Origin: Glebionis coronaria
Lineage: Eukaryota; Streptophyta; Magnoliopsida; Asterales; Asteraceae
Direction: 5' to 3'
Assembly (NCBI GenBank): GCA_025667525.1
Contig: CM046877.1
Span: 262,977,706 to 263,041,705 of the forward strand
DNA: 64,000 nucleotides
The translations under genes and the position numbers were made by a program. Under the pieces are notes generated by a model, which saw only the letters and a list, made by a program, of their open reading frames with translations, was not told where the DNA came from and did not search any database. Positions 47,609-59,064 of the stretch are shown here, piece after piece; the first letter of the stretch is position 1, and every line of letters begins with the position of its first letter.

Positions 47609-48597
47609 GAAGATGATGTGGATTGGGTTACAGTTTGAAGGTTAAGGGGTGTTTGGGTTTGTTGTCGAAATATGTCAACGTTTGGATTTGAAGTGTCAAC
47701 GCCAACATTTAACGTGTCAGCGTTGAAGGAATCTTGTTCAAGTTCCATATGTTGGGGTGATGGTGATGGTTCAGGTAATGGGTCTGGTTGTGGTTGTGGG
47801 TCAAATTGAGGTTGTGCTGCTGTAATAACAGCAAGCATGGCTTGGGTAAGGGGTAAATCTCTGTGAGGGGTTGAATTCATCTTTCCAAAAATTGCTTTCT
47901 TTTGCACAGGGATCGTATAAAAATCATCATGATCCCTGGTGAAATACCTTTGTTCATCAAAAACCATTTGCAAAAATCTTGGGTAAGCCAGAGTCATCTT
48001 GCTACCCTTATTTTTACACATGCCATCAAAAATCATTTTAGAAAAATTATGTTTTTGCCCTGTTGCAATACACACAATGGCACTACCAATTGATTTGTTA
48101 ATTTCATTATGTGCAGTACATTTGGGACTCAAACATTGAAGTATGACATGTATTAAGTACTTCCAAGCTGGGGGAAATTCCTGTTTTAAATATTTATTTA
48201 AAGATCCCTCTTCAGGGAAAGGATAACCCAAATCTTGAAGTCCTTGTTCTAGCTCACCAATGGGTAGGGTGGTTATACCATCTGCATCATTAAGATGCAA
48301 AGCCTGGCGAACCAAGGCTTCAGTAACCACCTATGAACGCCCATGGACTGTAGCAGTCAATGTAGTCACATTATTAATCGTTGAGGAAGTGACACTATTC
48401 CAAAACTGCTTAATATGAGTGACAGGGATAAGAGGAGCATGAGAAAGTGCATACCGTATAGGGGATGCATTTAAATATGCCACCATCTGAGTATATTGAG
48501 GAAACAGAGTATCATCAGCCTCCAAATAGGCAACCATGTTATGTTGACTTCTGAATCCCAACACCAAATCACCCTGTTTAAACCTAGGCGACATTGA
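47609..48597 (-). pseudogene. extra ORF of the outer Copia, N-terminal island
   Basis: ATG at 48594 (MSPRFKQGDLVLG) opens a frame that reads on to the Gypsy-B insertion with a single in-frame stop at 48331-48333. Recognisable parts are HIKQFWNSVTSS, TATVHGRS followed by VTEALVRQALHLNDADGI, PPAWKYLIHVILQCLSPK and NFSKMIFDGMCKN. These are the standard blocks of the extra ORF that follows pol in Asteraceae Copia elements. A PQPQPDPLPEPSPSP run and an [N/G][A/V]D repeat linker follow. The function is unknown. Confidence 0.8.
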
Positions 48598-49768
48598 TGT
48601 AGAAAGCTGTGTGAAAGATTATGAAAGATGAATATATGTGAAATTTTAGTTAGACAAGAATAAGCAGTTACCCTTTTTCAAAATAATGAGCCAAATATAT
48701 AGGAGAGGTAGGCACATGTGATTGGTAAAAAATTAGGCAGTTATTTTCAAAATATAATGATAAAAATCTTGAAAAGAAAATAACTTATCTTGTGCATTAA
48801 TAAAAAGTTACCAACTCCTTAAATTGCGGCCCAAATTTTTGTCAAAAATAACAACTGGGTAGGACCCAATGGTTGTCAACGGTCAAAAATAACCTATCAA
48901 CGCCCAACGGCTATATTATTGTCAACGTTGGAAAAAGCCATGTCAACGTCTAAATTGGTCCTAACAACGTTTGGAAATAAATCTGTCAACGTCCCAAAAA
49001 AATAAAAAATAATAAAAATGAAAAAGGACCTTAACAAAGTGATTTATCGTAGTGAAGATAACCTATAAACTAAAAATTACCATAGGGTGGCAAGCACTGT
49101 CCAATTATGCACACTTGCTTAAACAAGATAGACATAACAGTCCTCAAGTGTCCCTTGCTAACCAAAGTTCTTAACAATGAAGTTATCTCATAAAATCATT
49201 TTTAGCTTCCCAGGTAAGCCCAATAAAAATCATACCCAAGTCTCCCAACAGACAGGCCAAAAAGTCTTGGCAGCGTGCATAGTATATCAACTTTGCATGC
49301 TACAGTGCCTCATGAGTTAGTAAACTAATTCATACTCACCAGTGGACACAATCTAGAATTGTGATAAGAGTATTATATGAATACCCAAAAAGTCCTAAAG
49401 GGTTCCTAAACCTCCCCTTAAACTATGATACATAAGTTGCCAAATAATATGCATGTAATAAAAATTTATGTCAAGATAGGAATAAAAATATTCCAACCAT
49501 CATCCATAAACTGAAACATGCTCCAATAATGCTCCAAGAATCCATAAGCAACTCTGTATCCAATTGTACAATGCTATCAACGCCTGCATAATTAGATCAA
49601 AAACCACAAAACTAACATGTTGCTGACAACGTCAATTTAACACTTGTCAGCGTTAAAATAACCTTTGTCAGCGTTAGACAAATAAAGTGGAAAATCTAAT
49701 TTTGTACAAAGACCAATAACAAATGCATATCCTGTACATACTTTTACAATAAGTTCCCAAAACACATA
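48598..49768 (-). other. spacer of the outer Copia between pol and the extra ORF
   Basis: Non-coding, with two clusters of the element's iterated word: 48874-48993 (five copies) and 49575-49675 (three copies plus a degenerate TGACAACGTC). This is the region from which the extra ORF would be expressed, by splicing or an internal start. No promoter could be assigned. Confidence 0.7.
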
Positions 49769-52700
49769 TTAAGTAAGATTGGTCATTCCAATACTTGTTA
49801 CCAAGTATTGAAATCTTCTAGTATCAAAAGATTTAGTTAATAAATCAGCCACATTTTCCTCTCTGTCAACCCTATCTGGTTGTATTAAAACTTTTTCAAA
49901 ACAATCTCTTATAAAATGATGTCTAATTTCTATATGTTTTGTTTTAGAGTGATGTACAGGATTTTTAATAATGCATAAAGTACTGTTATTGTTTACAAAA
50001 ATCTTGGTATGCATGAAATTATACCCATAATCCAACAGCTAGTTCTGAATCCATAAGACTTGTCCACAACAAGCAGCTGCAGCAACATACTCTGCTTCAG
50101 TTGTAGAATTGGCCACCACTGTTTGTTTCTTTCATTGCCAAGATATCAATCTACTCCTAAGAAATTGGCATCCACCAGTTGTGGATTTTCTATCAAATTT
50201 GTCACCACTATAATCACTGTCTGAATATGCAATAAGCTCCAATTCAGAATCTTTTGGATACCATAATCCCAAGTCTGGATAACACCTAAGATACCTAAAA
50301 ATTCTCTTAACAGCATGAAGATGACACTCTTTGGGAGTCACTTGATGGCGTGCACATGCACACACAACAAACATAATATTAGGTCTTGAAGCAGTGAGAT
50401 ACATCAATGAACCAATCATTGACCTATAGTGCCTGACATCCACCTCTTTTCCATCTCCAACTTTTCCCCAAGGATGTTCCCTATCCATGGGTGTGCTAGC
50501 CCGTTTCTCATGTGGAGAAAAGCCAAACTTCTTCAAGATTTCTGCCACATATTTGTCTTGAGAGATGAAGATACCATCTTCTTTCTGCTGTACTTGTAAC
50601 CCTAGAAAGAAGTTCATCTCCCCCATTGCACTCATCTTGAATTTGTCTGTCATAAGTTTGGAAAAGTCTTCACTCATCTTTGGACTAGAAGAACCAAATA
50701 TGATATCATCCACATAGACATGTACAAGTAAGAAATCCTTACCAGTCTTCTTTGTAAACAAGGTCTGGTCTATGGTGCCCCTTTTGAATCCATTTTCCAC
50801 CAGATAGGTGGACAATGTGCCATACCATGCTCTTGGGTCTTGATGAAGCCCATACATAGCTTTCTTCACTCTATATACCTTGTCTGGATGTTCTGATTCT
50901 TCAAAACCAGGAGGCTGCATTACATAAACCTCCTCTACAATTGTGCCATAAAGAAAAGCACTCTTCACATCCATTTGATAGACTGTAAATCCCATACAGG
51001 AAGCATAGGCTAGAAAAATTCTTATTGCCTCAATCCTTGCAACAGGTGCAAAGACCTCCTCATAGTCTATCCCTTCCTCTTGTATATATCCTTGAGCAAC
51101 TAAACGTGCCTTGTTTCTGACTATAATGCCTCTCTAATCCTTTTTGTTTCTAAGAACCCATCTTGTCCCAATAGGTCTGACATGTCTGGGACAATCAACT
51201 AACTCCCAAACATCCTGAATTGCAAATTGGTGAAGCTCATCTTTCATTGCTTCCACCCAACTTGGTTCTTTGAGAACATAAAAAATCTTCTTGGGTTCCT
51301 GTTGTGACAGAAAACAGGCAAACAAACATGCTTGAACAAGAGGGGTATCAACCTTCTTGTGAATATTGGCAATAAATACTCCATGATTCTGATGAGACCT
51401 TCTAGTTTGCACAGGAGTCATCACATCACCTATGATCAAAGAACAAGGATGATTCTTCATGGTAGATGTAAGTAATCCTCCTTCAATGATTGTGTTATCA
51501 TCAATTTCACTATCCATATTGCCAATATCTTCTTCAAATGTTCTTCCATCATCATCTGAATGAACCTCTCCATTTCTGTTTGAAGGTTCACCTTGTTCAA
51601 AATTATTGGAAGAGACTAAATGGTCAAAAGAGTTGTCAACGCCTGAGTTAGAGTTGTCAACGTTTGAGCCATCAAAGCCTGAATTTGTCTTGTCAGCGCC
51701 AGATTTTCCTCTGTTAGTGTTTGAAGAATCATGCATGTTTTCAACTGGTGATACTTGTGGACCACCTTTATCTTTTCCAGCAGCAGCAGCAACAGCAAAT
51801 GCATCTGTTCATATAGGAATGGTAACATACTCAAGTATGGGTGATGTTTTGTCTGCTTGTGATCCAACCTCTTTATCAACCTGTGTACCTGAAATTTCAA
51901 CAACTTGTTCTTCCACAACATTTGAAGTTACCTTCACAATGTCTGGATTAGTAACATGCATATAATTCAATGTTCTAGATAGAGGTTCCAAGTCAAATAA
52001 CCAATTTGGACCACTCTCAGGATGACTAGGTTTACTTTCTAAAAACCTAACATGTACTTTTTCAAGTATACGTTTTTCTTTCTTAATGTAAACCCTATAT
52101 CCTCTACTCTACACTGAATAACCCATAAAGTAGCCTTCATCACCTTTAGCACTAAACTTACCTAAGGCATCACTAGTGTCCAAAACAACTACATGACATC
52201 CAAAAGGTTTAAGATAACCAGTATTAGGTTTTCTTCCCCAAAATAGCTCATAAGGTGTCTTGTTGTGAATCTTGTTGATTAATGCCCTATTCTGAACATA
52301 ACAAGCTGTATTCTCAGTCTCAGCCCAAAATGCTATGGGAAAGTGAGCATCAGCCAACATGGTCCTAGCTGCTTCTATGAGTGTTCTATTCTTTCTTTCA
52401 GCTACCCCATTTTGTTGTGGGGTTCTAGCTACACTAAACTGTCTAGTAATCCATTTCTTGGCACAAAAGTCATCTAACAACTTATTTCTAAACTCACCAC
52501 CATTATCACTTCTAAGCATCTTAACCTCATTACCATACTTCTTTTCAATTTGGGTAATAAGTTAATCAAAGTATCACCAGTGTCACTTTTCAAAGCTAAG
52601 AAGAAAGTCCAAGTAAATCTAGAAAAATCATTAGTGATGATAAAACAGTAGGATTTACCATTCAAGCTTTCTATATTAGTTGGACCAAACAAGTCCATAT

Positions 52701-53815
52701 GTAGTAAGTGAAGAGGTTTAGAACTAGAATGCACAGGTTTAGACGTAAATGAGACCTTGTGCTGTTTGCCTTTAAGGCATGCAACACAAGAGTGGTCATT
52801 GTGGAAAGCCTTTTTCAGGCAAACCATCAACCAAACCATGTCTCACAAGTCTATTTATATTTTTAAAATTAATGTGCCCTAATCTTCTGTGCCAAAGATT
52901 ACTCTCATCAACTGAAGCCTTAGCATATAGACATGACGAATTATTATTCATCCTAATTCCATTAAGATTCACATTATAAATTTCCTTATGCCTAGGTGTT
53001 CTATAATCAAATGAATTTCTCATCTGGTATTTTAAAATCTTTGCTCAACACCAAACATTCAGTATCAGTGAAAAGAACCTTATTTTTGTTATCACACACC
53101 GGTGATACACTAAACAAATTATAGTCAAGTTCCTTTACCAAAAACAAGTTCTCAAAACGAAAATTGTTGGTGATAAGAGTGCCTTTGCCAGTGATAGTCC
53201 CATATCCGCCTCCAAAGTACACTTTGTCACCATCTTTAATGGGAGTGAAGTTTGTTAAGTAGTCTTCCTTCCCTGTCATGTGCCTAGAGCATCCAGTATC
53301 CCAATAGCCATAATCATTAACCTAATTTTGAATGCCCTGCACATAAAGAAAACAAATTAGTTTTCTTTGGGAACCGAAGCCTGAGCAGACTTGGATTCAT
53401 TTGGTTGTTCAACAAGAACAGACTTAGTCCTTATGACAACCCCTTGTTCATCCCTTTTTGGATTAAACACCCAGTTAACCCCAATTGGTTTAGTTATGAC
53501 CTTTGAAATATAATGAAATCTGTTACAGGTCATAGAAATCCCATTTGAATTAGGGTTTTGGTCTTGTTTAGGTCTCCATGTCAAGCTAGAAGAAGCTTTA
53601 GACCCCTTTCCCTTTGGCTGCAAATATTTGACATTACTTGGTCTAACAACGTTCCTGTCAGCGTTTAATTTGTTCTTGTCAACGCTGAAATTACCCTTAT
53701 CAGCGTTGAACCTAGGGTTTGCTACAGGAACCCATTTTCTGTTAGTCACGTATTGGTCTTCTGAAAAGGTCTTTGTCTATAAGTATTAGTCCCTTTAGTA
53801 AAGAATAGGGCTGGT
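49769..53815 (-). pseudogene. outer Copia pol and gag tail, multiply broken
   Basis: In minus-strand order: gag-protease linker with three word repeats (53749-53357), protease region from HMTGKEDYL (53285) on, pre-integrase LWHRRLGHIN (near 52890), integrase with LHMDLFGP (near 52695), LRSDNGGEF (near 52512) and QQNGVAERKNRT (near 52400), an INT-RT linker with word repeats (51736-51600), RT with [11 protein letters not shown] (near 50975) and YVDDIIFGS (near 50690), and RNase H down to 49769. Frame breaks occur near 53020, 52800, 52500, 52105, 51130 and 50130. No full gag domain is present; the Athila element begins at 53816, so the rest may lie beyond it. Confidence 0.85.
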
Positions 53816-54036
53816 TGATACAAGGGATTTTTACTCGTTTGAAAGTTCGTTTCTCAGAATCTCCTCGAATTGATCACAGCTCTGAGTGGAAGGTTTGTTC
53901 TTGGTGACAAAAAGGAGTTTGGTTTTCTCTTCTATTAAAAAGGGAAATGAATAAAGTAAATAAAGACTTAAACTTAAAACAATTAAAAAGTAAAACTTGA
54001 ATAAGAAATTAAATCAAACAGTACTGGAAAAACCCT

Positions 54037-54470
54037 ATTCGGAATAATTTGCTATACTGAATAAGTGACCTATGCGGAATAAATGCCCAATTCGGAATAA
54101 ATAGCTCAATGCGGAAAAGAAGTCCTATTCGGAAAAATGGTCTATGCGGAATAAATCAACCCTATGCGGAATGTTTTCTATGCGGAATAAAAGCTTAATT
54201 CGGAATGTCCAAAACATTCCGAATAAGGGAAAAATAAAATGGCAATTCGGAATATGTAAAATATTCCGAAGAAGGAATGAAACAAACAAGCTATTCGGAA
54301 TGTTAGAACTTTCCGAGTAAGAGAATAAGAAAAAGTGCTATTCGGAATATATAAAAGCTATGCGGAATATTAGAAATATTCCGAGTAAGGAAAAAACCAA
54401 GAGACTATTCAGAATAAGTAAAATATTTCGAATAGGGGACGAGTCAAACTGCCTATTCGGAATAATTCAG
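54037..54470 (-). repeat. array of about 20 CGGAAT words, several as hairpins
   Basis: Words such as TATTCGGAATAA, TATGCGGAATAA and the reverse ATTCCGAAT recur every 10-30 bp. Pairs such as CGGAATGTCCAAAACATTCC, CGGAATATGTAAAATATTCC and CGGAATATTAGAAATATTCC are complementary at their ends and could fold into short hairpins. The copy in the 5' LTR is at 63334-63767. Confidence 0.9.
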
Positions 54471-54860
54471 GCGAAGAACAGTAACAGCAGAAGCAAAACG
54501 TTTTTAAATCAAATCGACCCAAATACTCAAAAAGGTTTTACCAAATTAACAAATAATCATTTAAATACCATAAGTAACAAATCCCAACAACAAAAATACA
54601 AAATCAACCACGTTTAAAAGATTAAAATTAATCAACCAAGAACTTTTAGAACTTTTAATGAAAATGGAGATGAAAAAGATGAATAAAAAGATTGTATTGA
54701 AAGATTAGAGTAAAAGTAAACAAGAGTAATGATTAAACACTTACAAGATTGAAAGAAAATTAAAAATCACCAAACACCCTAATGGTGTTGGTGATGCTCC
54801 GAACCAAAGAAAGCTGGGAAAGAAAAAATAAACTAACTCCCTAATTGTGTGAAGGAAAAA

Positions 54861-54871
54861 TCCTTTTATAG
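54861..54871 (-). promoter_or_regulatory. Athila-like LTR TATA box
   Basis: CTATAAAAGGA on the minus strand, about 440 bp into the LTR in the element's sense. Confidence 0.6.
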
Positions 54872-55309
54872 TCCTAGTGGTTGGTTGGTGAGTGGGCTAT
54901 CTCCCTTTCTTCTTGTCTTCTCGTCTTTTCAGAAAAAGTTGACGTTTTCGATTCTGATCTGGGATTTGTCGACGATTAAATTCAACTCGTCTTTTAATTT
55001 CTTCGTTTAATAGACTTGAGTTTCTTCGACATATGTAAATCTTCCATCTTTGGTCCTTTTCTTCGATAAATCTTCAAATAGGCCCATTGACTTCAAATCT
55101 TTTGCATCTCCTGGACAATAGACTTCGTCTTGAGTCTTTTTCCTTGATAAAACCCGTGCAATCCCATGTTTTCTTTAATATTCATCCGGTTAGCTCTGAA
55201 AACACAATAAACACAAAAACCACGCATAATTCCAAACAAATGATATTAAATACGTGTTTTGGTCTTGTTTTGGCCAGAATTAAGTGGTAAAAGGATGGGT
55301 GTTTACACA

Positions 55310-57211
55310 CCTATCAAATCCCCTACACTTAACCATTGCCATGCCCTCATGCAATGCTTAGTGATAAAGCAAATTTACACTTTTCTCATAATCAATCAAC
55401 CTTGGCCTTATTCAAATACTACTAAATAAAAATCAAAATACTAAGAGAAATTAAAACTTTAAAATAAACAAAAGGATGGAAATAACTTGCAAAGAAATCA
55501 AGGACTTACATTAGGGCTTTGGTGCTGCGAAGATTTATCACCCTTAAGTTTCACGTTCCCCAAACTAAGCTTAAAAACGAGATCATTGTTATTATAAGTT
55601 AGCAAATCAAACACTTACACACATGGCTTAATTAAATGCTTAAACTCCCTTATTCCTATGTGTATCTCTTATATTTTATTTTTGTCTTAGAATGATCATG
55701 AAGATGCATTTTTGGACTTATTTCGATAGTTTATTTAGGCTAAAAGCAAAGTAGGACGATTTGATCAATAGTTAGCTAAAGGACAAAATCTCTTAAAACT
55801 GCTTCTCGGGATATCAAAAAGTTCATATCTTGGCATAACTCGGTTCACGATTTGAGACCTTTCTCGGGCCGATATTTGGCATGTACTTCATACTTCATAT
55901 CTTGAGAGACGTGCTTGATATAATGGTCTTCTCATCGTTAATAGAGTTTCTTCACTTGGAGACTTTTGAGGGGTACTCCAACTTTGTTGACCACGACTTC
56001 ATGATTATTTCTTCAATCTCTATTTGGGATTTTGAGATACAACGATCCGCCTCCTTTTCGGACTTGGATCTATTTATCCTCATACCTTGTTAGGGTCTTT
56101 TCGGATAGACTTCTCCATCATCTTTATGGGAGTTGATTGCTTTTCGTCGTGAGTCTTGATCCTTTATATTGATTTTAGGAATAATTCTCTTCACATCACT
56201 TTGGATCTTTAGCAATAAAATGGAATCCTCATGCCTTGTTAGGGCCTTTTCGGACTCGCCAATCTTCGCGCCCCGCTTCATAAGTTATGCCTTGGCTATG
56301 AACTCTTAACATTACCGAGCAACTTTTAAACGATCTTGGGCTAGAAGCTAAGTAACTTTTCAAATCGTACGACCTTACTTATTGCAGATAAATTATTAGC
56401 AAGTGATGGGAGAATAGGCAGATAATTACACCAAGTGAGCTTGTGCAAGAATTCCGACTTATAATTGACTCTATCATTTCTCGTCCTCCACAATTTAAAA
56501 TCTCAAGTAATGAGACTCGTGGATGCTTAGCCTAATAAACCAATTAAGGTCTACATGGTTAAGGATACTAGCTAGAATAAACTTGGATAAGTCTATTCGG
56601 GTTGAGTCAAAATAAACGCAACGGGCCTAATAGATCAAAGACTTCTAAACTAGCTACACCACTTTATTAATATTTTTGACTTTATTGTGGAATATATACA
56701 TATGAAAGCAACGATAAAAATTTAAAAATTACAGCTAAATGGCCAAAGTTAATAAAAAATTTGAAAAATGTTGAAAAATATGATTTTCTGGTTAAATGAA
56801 GGCATTTTCATGGAAAAGTCCACTTAAAACTTCGATAGAAGTCCCCCCTACACTTAAGATAAACATTGTCCTCAATGTTTAAGCATGTGGGAAAAGTCTC
56901 CCCTACACTTATGACATTGTGCACGTTGGTTAACTCGAGTTAAGGAAGAGACGACTAAAGTGATCAATTTCAAATGTGAGTATGAAGAAAATTGAATCAC
57001 GATAGCGGATTTCGGATAACACGGGAGCACGGTTCTTCAAAGGTTCCAAGAGTGCATTCATCCCTGTAATCACATCACCACACAAAGAGAAAGAACCTAT
57101 AGAGGTCCCCCTACACTTAGGAGGTTAAACATAAAAGGATAGATACTCGGGCTGCCTCCCGAGGAGCGCTTGTTTTTGATAACCGAGTCACGAGCCTGAC
57201 TCGACCCAAAT
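55310..57211 (-). other. Athila-like 3' untranslated region
   Basis: About 1.9 kb between the end of pol and the 3' LTR. I see no envelope-like ORF, which some Athila elements carry here. The purine word TAAGTGTAGGGG occurs four times exactly on the minus strand (55320-55331, 56845-56856, 56900-56911, 57118-57129); the one nearest the LTR is the likely polypurine tract. Confidence 0.7.
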
Positions 57212-59064
57212 TCAGTTCATGGGGAACGTGGTGAGGGTTGGAATCACCTCCTGAGAGGTGTCCTCACCAAAGTACAACTTCACTCGTTGGCCATTCACCT
57301 TAAAATTAGGTCCATTAGGTCGAGCGAGCTCGAGAGTACCATATGGAAAAATTTGGGCAATGGTGAATGGGCCGGACCAACGAGATTTGAGCTTGCCCGA
57401 GAAGATTTTCAACCGAGAGTTAAAAAGTAAGACTTTGTCTCCAACATGGAACTCTCGGTTCTTGATCTTGGAGTCGTGAATGAGCTTAGTTCTTTCCTTA
57501 TAGATCAAATAATTTTCATAAGCCTCATTACGGAGTTCATTGAGTGCATTGAGTTGGATCTTGCGTAGGTCACCGGCTTTGTTAATATAAAAATTAGCCC
57601 ACTTCAAGGCCCAATAAGCCTTGTGCTCCAACTCAATGGGGAGGTGGCACGCTTTCCCGTACACAAGACGATAAGGCGTACAGCCGATCGGGGTCTTGTA
57701 AGCAGTACGGAAAGCCCACAAAGCATCATCAAGTTTATCAGCCCATGAGGCATGATGCTCTCCCACGCTCCTTTCAAGAATTCGCTTTAGTCCTCGGTTG
57801 GATATTTCAGCCTGGCCATTAGTTTTTGGGTGGTAGGCTGTGGAAAGACGATGATTTACACCGTACTTAGCCATGACTCTAGCAAATTGGTCATTGCAAA
57901 AATGAGTCCCACGATCACTAATAATGGCACGAGGCACACCGAATCTAGCGAAAAGAGCTTTCAAAAAGTTACAAACCACCCTTGCGTCATTAGTAGGTAA
58001 AGCTTTGGCTTCGACCCACTTTGAAACGTAGTCAACGGCTACAAGGATGTATTTGTTTCCTTTAGAGGAAGGGAATGGCCCCATAAAGTCGATACCCCAA
58101 ACATCAAAGATTTCACATTCTTGTATGAAATTTTGAGGCATCTCGTCTTTATGTGTGATCGTGCCTTGTTTTTGGCAAACATCACATCGTTTAACCATCT
58201 CGTGAGCATCACGATATATGGAGGGCCAGTAAAATCCCGAGTCAAACACTTTTTTTGCGGTGTAGTTGGGACCAAAGTGACCACCGGTGGGTCCTTTGTG
58301 GCAAGCATCAAGGATTTCCGAAGCTGCCGGTCCGTCAACACATCGGCGGATAATCAGGTCGGCACATTGTTTGAATAGGTAAGGGTCGTCCCAAAAATAA
58401 GTCTTAATGTCGGCGAAGAACTTTTTCTTTTGTTGAGACGTCAACCCTTCCTTGAGAATTCCACCCGCCAAGTAGTTTGCAAAGTCCGCAAACCACGGGG
58501 TTTCATCAGACTTCGAATTTATAGACATTAAGGTCTCCATGGGAAAAGAATCATTGATTTCTTTATTTGGATGATCCCCTTGGTAAGGATCCTCAAGTCT
58601 GCTGAGATGATCCGCGGCTAGGTTTTCAGCTCCTTTTTTATCATGAATTTCGATTTTAAATTCCTGGAGCAGCAAAACCCAGCGAAGAAGTCTTGGTTTG
58701 GAATCTTGCTTTGTCAACAAGTACCTCAGCGCGGAATGATCGGTATACATGATTGTTGTAGAAAGGACAAGATAGGGGAGAAATTTTTCAAAGGCATAGA
58801 CAACAGCTAAAAGCTCTTTTTCAGTTGTCGTATAATGCAATTGTGCCCCTGTCATTGTCTTGCTAGCGTAATGGATTGGTTGGAAGTGTTTATTCACTCT
58901 TTGTCCCAGAACCGCTCCAATAGCAAAATCACTAGCATCGCACATCAACTCAAAGGGAAGCTCCCAATTAGGGGTAACCAAGACGGGTGCCTTAGTTAGC
59001 TTATCCTTAAGCGAGTTGAAGGCTTCAAGGCACTCTTTGGAAAAGATAAAAGGAGTATCTTTTT
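57212..59064 (-). CDS. Athila-like RNase H and integrase frame
   Basis: An open frame with first methionine at 58981 runs 589 codons to 57212, but its reading extends upstream to the frame break near 59060. RNase H shows [15 protein letters not shown] (about residue 10) and [10 protein letters not shown] (about 78). Integrase follows with the HHCC zinc region ([10 protein letters not shown] and CDVCQKQG, about 229-272), catalytic WGIDFMGPF (about 296), SDRGTHF (about 357) and TNGQAEISN (about 391). It ends with a basic C-terminal part containing [15 protein letters not shown]. It is separated from gag-RT by one frameshift and so is likely untranslated in this copy. Confidence 0.85.

Larger units (their letters stand above)
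25347..53815 (-). mobile_element. outer Copia (SIRE-like) element, split by two later insertions
   Basis: Minus-strand islands at 25347-26141, 35247-37116 and 47604-53815 form one element once Copia-A (26142-35246) and Gypsy-B (37117-47603) are removed. Both inserts have target duplications that join the islands. Order in the element's sense: gag tail, protease, integrase, RT, RNase H, spacer, large extra ORF, 3' LTR. The rest of gag and the 5' LTR are not in the window; an Athila element starts at 53816. A shared T[G/A]TCA[A/G]CG word in all islands independently ties them together. The extra ORF after pol is typical of SIRE-like Copia elements, and its sequence style is one I associate with Asteraceae. 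Confidence 0.85.
53816..55309 (-). repeat. Athila-like 3' LTR (1494 bp)
   Basis: It begins TGATACAAGGG and ends GTTTACACA on the plus strand. A minus-strand TATA box CTATAAAAGGA is at 54861-54871. The CGGAAT word array (54037-54470) lies downstream of that TATA in the element's sense, so it is transcribed as part of R/U5. Confidence 0.92.

Noticed and set aside
54037..54470. Regularly spaced repeats that might be taken for a CRISPR-like array
   Set aside because: The repeat word is only 6-12 bp, the spacing is irregular, it is an LTR internal array copied at 63334, and the DNA is plant nuclear.
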